A DNA stretch of 64,000 nucleotides, from positions 1 through 64,000 of the forward strand of contig NZ_FOWD01000002.1 of the NCBI RefSeq assembly GCF_900115365.1, given 5' to 3'. Under the pieces are notes generated by a model. It saw nothing but the letters and a program-made list of their open reading frames with translations. It was not told where the DNA came from and did no database searches. Positions 55,633 to 63,347 of this stretch are shown piece by piece. The position numbers and the translations under genes were made by a program. Position 1 is the stretch's first letter. Every line of letters starts with the position of its first letter. The stretch is from Anaerocolumna aminovalerica. Lineage in GTDB: Bacteria; Bacillota; Clostridia; Lachnospirales; Lachnospiraceae.

Positions 55633-55811
55633 AAAAAAGGCTGTCACCAAAACCGCTAAAAAAGTCATCTCTTTGTTATTCTGAACATTAATCAGCCAAG
55701 CTGTAAAATGTATAATTCAAAAGGAATTTTAATACAAAATAACAAGTTTAAAATAATGAACTTTTTCAGCCTTCTCACTTAGAATGTCTAAGTTATGGTA
55801 CAGCCTTTTTT
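55633..55811. mobile_element. 179-bp MITE-like palindrome inside the hydroxylase operon
   Basis: AAAAAAGGCTGT (55633-55644) is exactly mirrored by ACAGCCTTTTTT (55800-55811). A second layer pairs GCTAAAAAAGT with ACTTTTTCAGC, and a small hairpin ACTTAGA-ATG-TCTAAGT lies at 55777-55793. No coding sequence is inside. It lies between the cyclase and FAD-subunit genes and could also act as a partial terminator within the operon. Confidence 0.65.
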
Positions 55812-55851
55812 CTCTAGTATTTAATTTATAATGTTATGTAATTATATCTTT

Positions 55852-56652
55852 TTAAGCATCTTCAAAACCATCAAATGCAACGATTCTGGCTATGCAGCTT
55901 TCTCCGTCAACCAATTTCCAAGGAAAACATCCGATTACAAGGCGCTTGTTACTAAGTTTGTCAATTTCGCCCCCAAGACATTCAGCGTGTATGGCTTCAT
56001 ATGGCTTACGAAATAGTTCAATATGCATTGCCTGATAGCGATCCGGCCAAGGATATACTTCATTCAGGCTCTTTCCGTAGCGTTCCTTGAACAACTCATC
56101 ACATTTTACTGCTTCCATAGGTTCCCAGTCACGGATCTTCGTATTCATTGGGTGGTCTGCACTGCCGCAGTCAACACCAATCCAGCGAAGCTTTTTATCA
56201 CGGACCCACTGTACAAAATCAAGGCTGGGGCCGGGATGTCGAAGCATATAACGTCTCTCGTCCGCTTCCGGCTGATCCCATCCATATTTGTGATAACCTG
56301 TGTTTATAATAAGAATATCCCCTTCTCTTACTTCAACTCTCTTCTCAATATCTTCCGGTGTATAGATTCCAAAATCCTCAGCCTGATCCGATAAATCCAC
56401 AACCACACCAGGATGGCAGAGTTTTGTAAGTTCAAGGGATGCCATATCACGTCCTGCCGTATCAAAATGAAGAGGACCGTCAAGATGTGTACCTACATGG
56501 TTACTATGGGTTATTAACTGTCCGTTGGCACCATTAGGAGCAAGACGTTTAAAGAATTTCATCTGCAGCGGCTCATAGGTAGGCCACGGGGGTGTATTAA
56601 TTCCAATAGGAATTGAAAGTTCGTATATTGTTATATCTGACCATTTACTCAT
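55852..56652 (-). CDS. cyclase family protein (PF04199, kynurenine formamidase-like)
   Basis: 266 residues. The metal-binding signature is HSNHVGTHLDGPLHFDTAGRD, with the HxGTHxD and PxHF parts intact, and the later GVDCGSADHPM and HIELFRKPYEAIHAECLGGE blocks fit the family. Members are Mn/Zn hydrolases that open cyclic amides or cut formamides (isatin hydrolase, kynurenine formamidase). Beside a molybdenum hydroxylase and a carbamoyltransferase-like trio, opening of an oxidised N-heterocycle is a natural role. Its ribosome site comes from hairpin-SD copy 6. Confidence 0.85.
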   Translation of the reverse strand: MSKWSDITIYELSIPIGINTPPWPTYEPLQMKFFKRLAPNGANGQLITHSNHVGTHLDGPLHFDTAGRDMASLELTKLCHPGVVVDLSDQAEDFGIYTPEDIEKRVEVREGDILIINTGYHKYGWDQPEADERRYMLRHPGPSLDFVQWVRDKKLRWIGVDCGSADHPMNTKIRDWEPMEAVKCDELFKERYGKSLNEVYPWPDRYQAMHIELFRKPYEAIHAECLGGEIDKLSNKRLVIGCFPWKLVDGESCIARIVAFDGFEDA

Positions 56653-56654
56653 AT

Positions 56655-56690
56655 TAACCTCGATTCCGGTGCTTTAGCACCATTATAATA
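56655..56690 (-). repeat. hairpin-SD repeat, copy 6 (in front of the cyclase gene)
   Basis: The dyad GGTGCTTTAGCACC lies at 56668-56681; the minus strand continues through GGAATC and GAGGT to the cyclase ATG at 56652. Sequence is identical to copy 5 except at the flanks. Confidence 0.85.
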
Positions 56691-56780
56691 ATCATATATT
56701 TAACCGAATATCCTTTACCCGGTTATATTTTAGGTCCGCAATAAATAGAGAAATTAAAGTAACATTTACAGCGTTTACTA

Positions 56781-58205
56781 TCAAGACCACTTATTCACAC
56801 ATGCTGCCAGCGCTTTTTTAAAACATGCTTCCGGCGGGTGAACCAGTCCTGCACCAACCTGCCCCACACCTGCTTCCTTATGTGCAATACCTGTATTGAT
56901 AATAGGGCGAATGCCGGTTTCAATTACTTTAAGCAAATCAATGCCGGTAGGTGCTCCGCGGAAATCAAGCCCCGGAATCTTATAAGCAGTACCCTCCCCT
57001 ATTGTTATTTCATACATCTCCATGGTGTAATTCTTTGCATCCGATACCTGGCCTCCAACGAACTGTACAATAGCAGGTGCTGCTGCCATGCAGAATCCTC
57101 CAATTCCTGCTGTCTCAGTAATACAGGAATCTCCTAAGTCATAAGCTTCATCTTCTTCCGTAAATCCCGGAAATAAAAGTCCTTCTACCCTTTCTGCGGG
57201 AGCTGTAAACCACACATCCTTTCCAAGTCCTGCTATTCGGATTCCAAAATCAGTACCGTTACGGCACATGGTAGCTGCTACTGTACAGTATTGAATATCA
57301 AAAATAGGATCCATAGTACATTTACAAGCAGGCATGGATATATTTAAGAAGGTATGATCGTTGCTGTTAATAAAATTAAGGGCTGCTATTTTCTTCTCAT
57401 TGGGCAGATCAGCCTCTAATATAGCTGGGGTAAGTTCACGGAACAATAGTGATGTGCCTGCTTTGTTTCGATTATGTCCTTCGTCCCCCATCTGTAAAAG
57501 CTGAGCTATCATCGTCTTAATATCTATTTCACCTTTTATTTCCATTGCCGCTTTTAAAACCGGATATAAATCTTTTTCTATCCAGCGAAGCCTTGTAAGT
57601 ACTTCTTCATCAAAAGCACCAAAACGAAGAACTTTTCCAAGGCCTTCATTAATAGTACAATAAGCCCGATTACCAAAAGTTTTGTTTTCCAATATCCATA
57701 CAGGCATGGAATATGTTACAACACCAGCCATAGGACCTACCCCATTGTGCATATTGCAGGGAGCAAATGTAATTTTACCGGAAGCTGCAAGCTGCCCGGC
57801 TTCTTCAATATCAGCAGCAAGTCCTTCATATACAAGGCCTCCCAAAACAGCACCTTTTTGAGGTCCGCACATGCGCTCCCATGTAATAGGCGGGCCGGCA
57901 TGAAGTATGGTTTCCTTTGTCATTCCCGGAATTACTTTACCTGCAATTCCAAGCCCTATTATAACCGGTTGCGCTGCAAGAATTCTTCTAAGTGCCTCTT
58001 TATTTGCTTCCTGGATTTTTGAATAAAGTTCCGGATTCTTAAGCTTTCGTAAGTTTGCAGCTGCCTCCTTATCACCGCCTGCTACAGGTTTCCAATCTAT
58101 ATGTATTGCAGGTTTATACTGAATCTTTAAATCATTATAAAAAGATTCAATCCCAAAATTAACAACATGCAGGTCCTTCTGAAATAATGTATTTAATTTA
58201 CTCAT
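56781..58205 (-). CDS. DUF1116 protein, YlbE/AllG-like carbamoyltransferase subunit
   Basis: 474 residues, full length for DUF1116. Family blocks: VDWKPVAGGDK-like HIDWKPVAGGDKEA, LHAGPPITWERMCGPQKGA, FAPCNMHNGVGPMAGVV, DEGHNRNKAGTSLLFREL, and the C-terminal PRINTGIAH-like PIINTGIAHKEAGVGQVGAG. In E. coli, AllG (YlbE) together with AllF (FdrA) and AllH (YlbF) has been reported to be oxamate (oxamic) transcarbamylase, splitting oxalurate into oxamate and carbamoyl phosphate. Here the gene follows FdrA by 12 bases. A different ureido substrate is possible because no allantoin gene is present. Confidence 0.88.
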   Translation of the reverse strand: MSKLNTLFQKDLHVVNFGIESFYNDLKIQYKPAIHIDWKPVAGGDKEAAANLRKLKNPELYSKIQEANKEALRRILAAQPVIIGLGIAGKVIPGMTKETILHAGPPITWERMCGPQKGAVLGGLVYEGLAADIEEAGQLAASGKITFAPCNMHNGVGPMAGVVTYSMPVWILENKTFGNRAYCTINEGLGKVLRFGAFDEEVLTRLRWIEKDLYPVLKAAMEIKGEIDIKTMIAQLLQMGDEGHNRNKAGTSLLFRELTPAILEADLPNEKKIAALNFINSNDHTFLNISMPACKCTMDPIFDIQYCTVAATMCRNGTDFGIRIAGLGKDVWFTAPAERVEGLLFPGFTEEDEAYDLGDSCITETAGIGGFCMAAAPAIVQFVGGQVSDAKNYTMEMYEITIGEGTAYKIPGLDFRGAPTGIDLLKVIETGIRPIINTGIAHKEAGVGQVGAGLVHPPEACFKKALAACVNKWS

Positions 58206-58217
58206 TCCACCACCTCC

Positions 58218-59777
58218 TTACTCCATATTGGCCAGCACACGCTCTACAAAACGGGTTGCCTGAGCATTTGATGGAAGTACTACAGCACCTGCATCTGCCA
58301 ACTGTTTCTGTGTTTTGCTAAGACACTGGGGATCTCCTTCTGTACCACAAACGGCTGCAACCACAAGAAGATGTCTGCCTTCCGCCTCTGCCTCTGCCTT
58401 CGCTGTCTTAACAGCCTCAGCTAAATCCCCTGCCGGATTCTCATGTGAACCATATCCAATTACACAGTCCACCATTATGATTGCACATTCCGAGTCCTTA
58501 CCGTCTGTTATCACCCGTTCTGCACGTAAGGATGGATCAATCATGGGATGAGGTCTTCCTACCGTGAATTCATCATCACCAAAATCAAGAAAAGTATGTT
58601 CACGGCTCTTGCCGTTTCTTGCATCATTCAGCTTATCCTCCGGCTGTAAAGGAATATTGCTGTATATGTGTCCAAGTTTCGAAAGCATAAGTTTCATGGC
58701 TTCATCACAAAGGGTACCTCCTGTATAGAAGCCCCGTACATATTTCTGACTCTTTGCCATCTTAGAAGCATGTTCTTTCGCCAAAGCTTCTGCTTCTGCC
58801 TCCCCCATAGTAAAGGCAACATAATCTTTTACAGCCTCTCCCTTTGAAAGTGCCACTGCCTTATGTGCGGCATCTTCCAAAGATATAGCCGCCGTAAGGC
58901 CAAAAGCCTCGATCTCATCCCTGTCCCCGCCTATAAAGCAAACAACAACGGGTTTTCCTGCCTTTGATGCTAAAGTAAGGATTTCTGAAGCAATCTCTTT
59001 AGCCGGAGGCTTACTGATTAAGGTAATAACATTGGTTTGAGGATCATTAATCAGTGCATCAAGTCCAAATTTCATCATAATGCCCCCGATTTCTTTTTTT
59101 AAGTCACGCCCCCCTGTACCTATTACCTGAGAAATACCTCCTCCTAACTGATCAATAATGGAGGATACTTCCTGTGTACCTGTTCCGGATGCAGCTACAA
59201 TTCCTATGTCCCCTGCCCTTACCACATTGGCAAAAGCAAGGGGTACATGATTAATGATCGCGGTTCCGCAATCAGGCCCCATAACCAATAGCTCCTTCTT
59301 ATATGCACATTCTTTCAATGCACGTTCTTCTTCTATGGTAACATTATCTGAAAAAAGCATTACATTAATATCTCTATCAAGGCAGCTCTGTGCTACATCA
59401 GCCGCATGTTTTCCGGGAACAGAAATAACCGCAAGATTGATATCTGAGTCAATTTTTATAGCACCCTCCAAAGTAGGCGGATGATAATCAGCCTCTTTTG
59501 ATTCCGATTTCTTATTAAGAAGTTGATCTACCTTCTTCTTAGCAGCTTCAAATGCGGTTTCATCATCACAATGTACTGCTACAAAGAAATCATTTGGGGT
59601 AACTTTCTCTAATTCAGGTGTTGCAAGCCCTATATTAACCGCTATCTCACGATTAAGGTCAGTTCCCATACCCACCAGCCCTTCACTAATTCCATTCACT
59701 TTCTTTATGTCTTTGCTGATAAGCATCAATGTTACTGAATCATAATAAGCGTTTTTTCTAATCTCAAGCTTAACCAA
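58218..59777 (-). CDS. fdrA: FdrA/AllF-like acyl-CoA-synthetase-fold protein
   Basis: About 519 residues. The N-terminus (VKLEIRKNAYYDSVTLMLIS) and the VGMGTDLNREI block are typical of FdrA. A succinyl-CoA-synthetase-like CoA domain follows (GIVAASGTGTQEVSSIID, GTGGRDLKKEIGG), then a ligase-like part with VRGFYTGGTLCDEAM and IGRPHPMIDP-like VGRPHPMIDPSLR. The GHAGA phosphohistidine loop of true succinyl-CoA synthetases is not seen, which fits a carbamoyl- rather than acyl-transferring role. I choose the TTG at 59777 (AAGGAG six bases before); the longer frame lacks a ribosome site and reaches into the DUF2877 gap. Confidence 0.88.
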   Translation of the reverse strand: MVKLEIRKNAYYDSVTLMLISKDIKKVNGISEGLVGMGTDLNREIAVNIGLATPELEKVTPNDFFVAVHCDDETAFEAAKKKVDQLLNKKSESKEADYHPPTLEGAIKIDSDINLAVISVPGKHAADVAQSCLDRDINVMLFSDNVTIEEERALKECAYKKELLVMGPDCGTAIINHVPLAFANVVRAGDIGIVAASGTGTQEVSSIIDQLGGGISQVIGTGGRDLKKEIGGIMMKFGLDALINDPQTNVITLISKPPAKEIASEILTLASKAGKPVVVCFIGGDRDEIEAFGLTAAISLEDAAHKAVALSKGEAVKDYVAFTMGEAEAEALAKEHASKMAKSQKYVRGFYTGGTLCDEAMKLMLSKLGHIYSNIPLQPEDKLNDARNGKSREHTFLDFGDDEFTVGRPHPMIDPSLRAERVITDGKDSECAIIMVDCVIGYGSHENPAGDLAEAVKTAKAEAEAEGRHLLVVAAVCGTEGDPQCLSKTQKQLADAGAVVLPSNAQATRFVERVLANME

Positions 59778-59846
59778 AATATTCTCCTTCCTGTTAAAGC
59801 GGATTTTCCAAAGCACAAAATTTAACTTCCTAATCTGCAAAAAGCT

Positions 59847-60755
59847 TTACAATCCGTTTAAATTTACAATTGCCAAGACAACTCCCGTAAGGATATCCGT
59901 ACCGGAGGTAGAACCAAAGTTCAATATACGCTCTGCACTTTTTTCCAATATCTCTGTCTCTGCATCGGAATATATTGTACACAGAAATCCTGTCATGTCC
60001 TGTGATAGAAGTCCCATACCGCACTGTTTTAAAAATGCACCGCTGATTGTATTGGTTCGTTTAGCTGCTTTGTTACCCATGGCATATGTAATTTTATAAA
60101 TTTCTTCACAGTCGTTACCTTTTGCTTTTGTATCAGCAAGAAAGGCTGATATATATCCCAACAGCATATCATCTGATGAAGGGGTAAGTCCGATTCCGCA
60201 GCCTGCCAGTCCTTCCGCATGTTCTCCTGCCTGTATGTCTTTTTTCTTAATAGCTTCATTTAACCCCGGTAATTTTTTCATTATGAACTGGGAATATGGA
60301 TTCTGATACTTTCCCGTAACCAAAGTACTTAAATCAAATTCACAGCCTTTTACCTCAATAAGTTTTTTTAGTAGTTCTACTTTTACACTCAAATCTTTTG
60401 GAACAAACAAGCCTGTATGTTTCCTAAAGGACAGGTCACATTCCAAAGCATCTTCCAAATTTACAATCATATCTGCATTTGGAATAGTAAGTCTGTTACC
60501 GGATGTAATAACATCCATCCCTTCCCTTATACCTGACTTAGTAAATGATAAGTTATCCAAAACCCTGCCAGACATTGGGTATAAGCACCGCATGTCTGAA
60601 AGCAGGGTAAAAAATATATCATTACAGATTAAATTAGCTGCGGTATCAAAAACTGAATGTATTTTGAAAACTTTATCATTAATCAAAAGTACATTCCGAA
60701 GCTTCCCGCAAATATCAACTGCCTTTAGCTCTTTCATACATTTCTGAAATTCCAA
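59847..60755 (-). CDS. DUF2877 protein, YlbF/AllH-like carbamoyltransferase subunit
   Basis: About 300 residues. The DUF2877 signature is GLAGCGIGLTPSSDDMLLGY (about residues 192-211), followed by GNKAAKRTNTISGAFLKQC and a closing FGSTSGTDILTGVVLA. In E. coli this family (AllH) is the third part of oxamate carbamoyltransferase. The start is uncertain: the frame opens with a TTG at 60755 inside a hairpin that also covers the DUF35 stop codon; an ATG at 60737 is the alternative. Neither has a strong ribosome site, so translation is probably coupled to the DUF35 gene. Confidence 0.82.
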   Translation of the reverse strand: MEFQKCMKELKAVDICGKLRNVLLINDKVFKIHSVFDTAANLICNDIFFTLLSDMRCLYPMSGRVLDNLSFTKSGIREGMDVITSGNRLTIPNADMIVNLEDALECDLSFRKHTGLFVPKDLSVKVELLKKLIEVKGCEFDLSTLVTGKYQNPYSQFIMKKLPGLNEAIKKKDIQAGEHAEGLAGCGIGLTPSSDDMLLGYISAFLADTKAKGNDCEEIYKITYAMGNKAAKRTNTISGAFLKQCGMGLLSQDMTGFLCTIYSDAETEILEKSAERILNFGSTSGTDILTGVVLAIVNLNGL

Positions 60756-60777
60756 AAGGCACTAAGCCTTTTGGAAT
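60749..60777. promoter_or_regulatory. 12-bp perfect hairpin over the DUF35 stop / DUF2877 start
   Basis: ATTCCAAAAGGC (60749-60760) and GCCTTTTGGAAT (60766-60777) pair fully; the 5-base loop contains the DUF35 stop codon. It would hide the DUF2877 start unless ribosomes finishing DUF35 open it. Confidence 0.6.
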
Positions 60778-61133
60778 ATGAAACCATGCTGAGGAGCTAC
60801 AACTGTTTCTTTATATAATATTGTTTTTTCTTTCACAATCCCCACTGTGGCAATCAGTTCCATGCCTGACTCAATTCCCTCATCAAACCCTATCTGTCCT
60901 GTGGCACGAACACCGTTTTCAAATTCCACAATACCAAAGTTTAACCAGGGACACATATAACCTTCCGGAAGATTATAAACTCTGGTCCATGTTAAAAGCC
61001 TGCACTTTCCTTCCAGCGGAATCTTCTCAAACTCCCGGCCATCGCAGTCAGGATTCTGACAAACGATGTAACGGGGATGATGTAGCTTTCCGCATTTAGT
61101 GCATTTATAAGTATACATTTGTTCCATTTCCAT
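60762..61133 (-). CDS. DUF35 zinc-ribbon / OB-fold acyl-CoA-associated protein
   Basis: About 123 residues. The N-terminal rubredoxin-like zinc ribbon is YKCTKCGKLHHPRYIVCQNPDC (two CxxC/CxxxxC-type pairs), followed by the OB-fold domain with TWTRVYNLPEGYMCPW and VGIVKEKTIL. DUF35 proteins are obligate partners of thiolase-fold enzymes, for example in BbsAB and in the steroid side-chain aldolase Ltp2-ChsH2. Its partner here is the next gene upstream in the transcript (61221-62417). I take the ATG at 61133 as start, seven bases after AAAGGAG; the longer frame has no such site. Confidence 0.87.
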   Translation of the reverse strand: MEMEQMYTYKCTKCGKLHHPRYIVCQNPDCDGREFEKIPLEGKCRLLTWTRVYNLPEGYMCPWLNFGIVEFENGVRATGQIGFDEGIESGMELIATVGIVKEKTILYKETVVAPQHGFIFQKA

Positions 61134-61220
61134 ATCCATACTCCTTTCACAGGTCGAAGAATACAATACTTTCAACCTCCCCGACAGAATGCCGCTTTGG
61201 GGCATCTCACACTTATCTCC

Positions 61221-62417
61221 TTACTTAGTTGTCAAAACGGTTGATACGACATTGTTGCCAAAACCGCCAAAGTTAACTGCCAAACCTGTTTTTGCACCTT
61301 CCACTTGTCTCTCTCCTGCTTCACCACGAAGCTGACGAACAAGTTCAACAACCTGTGAAACCCCGGTTGCCCCAAGAGGGTGACCCTTCGCTTTTAATCC
61401 CCCTGATGTATTAACCGGTTTCTTTCCAGTAAGTGCTGTTTCACCGTTACGGGCTGCAAGATGACCTTCACCCCGTTTAAAGAAACCAACCTCCTCTGAT
61501 TCTGCAATTTCAAGGATTTGGAATGCATCGTGTAATTCTGCAACATCTATATCTTCAGGGCCAACCCCTGCCATCTCATATGCCATCTTAGCACTTAGCC
61601 TTACCGCCAATAAGTCGGAAGGAACTTCACGGTTAGCAACTACATGGGTATCTGTAGCTGAGCCCATACCTGCAATCTTAACGAATTTCTTATCTCCGAA
61701 GCCAAGAGCATCTTTCTTATCCTCCGCAACTAAAAGAACTGCTGCCGCACCATCGGATACCGGGCACATATCAAATTGACGAAGAGGGTCTGCAACGATA
61801 GGATTCGTAGCATTTATGTATGCCGGATTGGTAATACGCTCTAATACAACGCGGCTATGGATATGTGCACAGGGATTCTTGCATGCATTTGCATGGTTCT
61901 TTACGGAAACAATCGATAAATCTTTGCTTTCAAGACCGTATTTATCCATACAAAGTCTTGTAAACATACCTGCGAATGCAGGTAGCGTAGCACCATATTT
62001 GTACTCGCTTTCAGGATGAAGCATCGTAGCAACAAAGTCCGTACCTTCCCAGCCGGTTACTGCACGCATACCTTCTGCACCAATTATCAGCACACAGTCA
62101 CACATACCGGATGCAATAGCCATAAATCCTAGCTTAATGGCGGAAGCACCGGAGGCAGGACCATTCTCAACTGTCTCTGCCATAGCAGGACGTATATTCA
62201 AGGTGTCAACAACTGCAGATGCAGTACCGCTGATTCGGTTTACCATACCTGCACCCATTGTACCGACAAATACCTGGTCAATAACGTTATTTCTACCTGT
62301 TTTTGCCCCTGCATCATCCATTGCCTGGAGGGCAGCGTCACAGACCATATCCATAAACGGAACTTCAGACTTACCAAATTTGGTGTGCCCAATTCCTACA
62401 ATACCTACACTACGCAT
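61221..62417 (-). CDS. thiolase-superfamily (SCP-x/Ltp-like) protein without the canonical nucleophilic Cys
   Basis: 398 residues with the lipid-transfer/thiolase fold. At the position of the acylated cysteine (usual CASG loop) it reads VENGPASGASAI, so Cys is replaced by Pro. The later catalytic histidines remain: AELHDAFQILE and KAKGHPLGATG; the usual C-terminal Cys-Gly loop is NFGGFGNN. Thiolase-fold proteins lacking the cysteine and paired with DUF35, such as Ltp2, act as aldolases rather than thiolases. A retro-aldol or other C-C cleavage is therefore likelier than thiolysis; the substrate is unknown. The ATG at 62417 follows AAAGGAG. Confidence 0.87.
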   Translation of the reverse strand: MRSVGIVGIGHTKFGKSEVPFMDMVCDAALQAMDDAGAKTGRNNVIDQVFVGTMGAGMVNRISGTASAVVDTLNIRPAMAETVENGPASGASAIKLGFMAIASGMCDCVLIIGAEGMRAVTGWEGTDFVATMLHPESEYKYGATLPAFAGMFTRLCMDKYGLESKDLSIVSVKNHANACKNPCAHIHSRVVLERITNPAYINATNPIVADPLRQFDMCPVSDGAAAVLLVAEDKKDALGFGDKKFVKIAGMGSATDTHVVANREVPSDLLAVRLSAKMAYEMAGVGPEDIDVAELHDAFQILEIAESEEVGFFKRGEGHLAARNGETALTGKKPVNTSGGLKAKGHPLGATGVSQVVELVRQLRGEAGERQVEGAKTGLAVNFGGFGNNVVSTVLTTK

Positions 62418-62434
62418 AACGTTCTCCTTTCAGA

Positions 62435-63097
62435 TCACACTTTAATTTCAGCAGGTTTATGTAACACCTTATTTGCTTCTACAACATCCTCAAATGCAGG
62501 GCGAATACCAACGTTCTTATTTGCTTTATGCTTCTCCCATAACTCACGTGTAAGCACATATGTAGGAACACCCCCTAATTCATGCTGGCATTCAAAGCGA
62601 GGCTCTAATTCATATTCTATCATCCAACGTTTGAATCCGTTAGGGCTCTCAGCTACGATCAAAACCTCATCCTGATCCATAAAGTCAAAATGATATTCCA
62701 TCTTTGCAGCAAAAAGCTGAGCACCAACACGGACACCACGCCTAAGTGTTATTGTATGGTATGACATACCAAGTTTCTCATTTACGAGACGTCCGTTAAC
62801 AATACCTGCGATTTCACCATCAATAGCACCTACAAAGCAGTATTCATCCCTTACTCTGTAACGGTACATTCCAAGAAGTTCTGCATAGATACGCGAAGCA
62901 ACTATGTCATAGAAATCTTTAGGCTGTTTCATTAAGGGCTCGATTGTTTCCATCAATAAAGGAATCTCATCATAAGTTACTTCACGAACCAACATATCCT
63001 CACCTGTAATTAGTGGAATAACCTTTGCTTCATAAGGTTTCATTCCTATTGATGGGGGCCTTAATTTGCCTTCCATCTCATCAATAATGATACCCAT
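62435..63097 (-). CDS. GNAT-like N-acetyltransferase-fold protein
   Basis: 220 residues. The central part (VREVTYDEIPLLMETIEPLM... FVGAIDGEIAGIVNGRLVN... TITLRRGVRVGAQLFAAKME) follows the GNAT pattern of strands and the acetyl-CoA loop, but the usual R/Q-x-x-G-x-G/A motif is blurred (RRGVRVGAQL). It ends with a long charged tail. It is the first gene of the operon, 17 bases before the thiolase-fold gene, and has AGGAGG before its ATG. It may modify or bind a CoA intermediate; I cannot name a close relative. Confidence 0.65.
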   Translation of the reverse strand: MGIIIDEMEGKLRPPSIGMKPYEAKVIPLITGEDMLVREVTYDEIPLLMETIEPLMKQPKDFYDIVASRIYAELLGMYRYRVRDEYCFVGAIDGEIAGIVNGRLVNEKLGMSYHTITLRRGVRVGAQLFAAKMEYHFDFMDQDEVLIVAESPNGFKRWMIEYELEPRFECQHELGGVPTYVLTRELWEKHKANKNVGIRPAFEDVVEANKVLHKPAEIKV

Positions 63098-63155
63098 ACT
63101 AATTTACCTCCTAATTATATAGTTTTTTATAGTTACCCTTATGAAAGGGAGAACC

Positions 63156-63263
63156 TTAACACCCAGTAGTATTATAATTATGGCAAAAACATTCTTTCTG
63201 AATTCTTATATCAGATGCAGGTATGTTGAGATTAGCTGCAATATCCTTACTTTCATGCGGCAT
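63156..63263 (-). CDS. possible 35-residue Cys-containing leader protein
   Basis: In the gap before the operon a frame from the ATG at 63263 gives a polar, helix-like first half (MPHESKDIAANLNIPASDIR) and a Cys-rich end (ECFCHNYNTTGC). It has only a distant GGGAG site, shared with the regulator terminator, and a TATAAT at 63171-63176 lies within it. The protein-like composition suggests a real small gene or the tail of a lost one. Confidence 0.3.
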   Translation of the reverse strand: MPHESKDIAANLNIPASDIRIQKECFCHNYNTTGC

Positions 63264-63272
63264 AAAATATAA

Positions 63273-63310
63273 TAGCTCCCGCTTATAATTAAATTATAAA
63301 CGGGAGCTAG
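63273..63310 (-). terminator. terminator after the MocA/ModE-like gene
   Basis: TAGCTCCCG (63273-63281) and CGGGAGCTA (63301-63309) form the stem with an AT-rich loop; the minus strand continues TTATATTTTA. It separates the regulator from the 11-gene operon. Confidence 0.75.
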
Positions 63311-63347
63311 TTTTCTTTCAACTTGTTTCTAAATGTAATTTGTTCTG

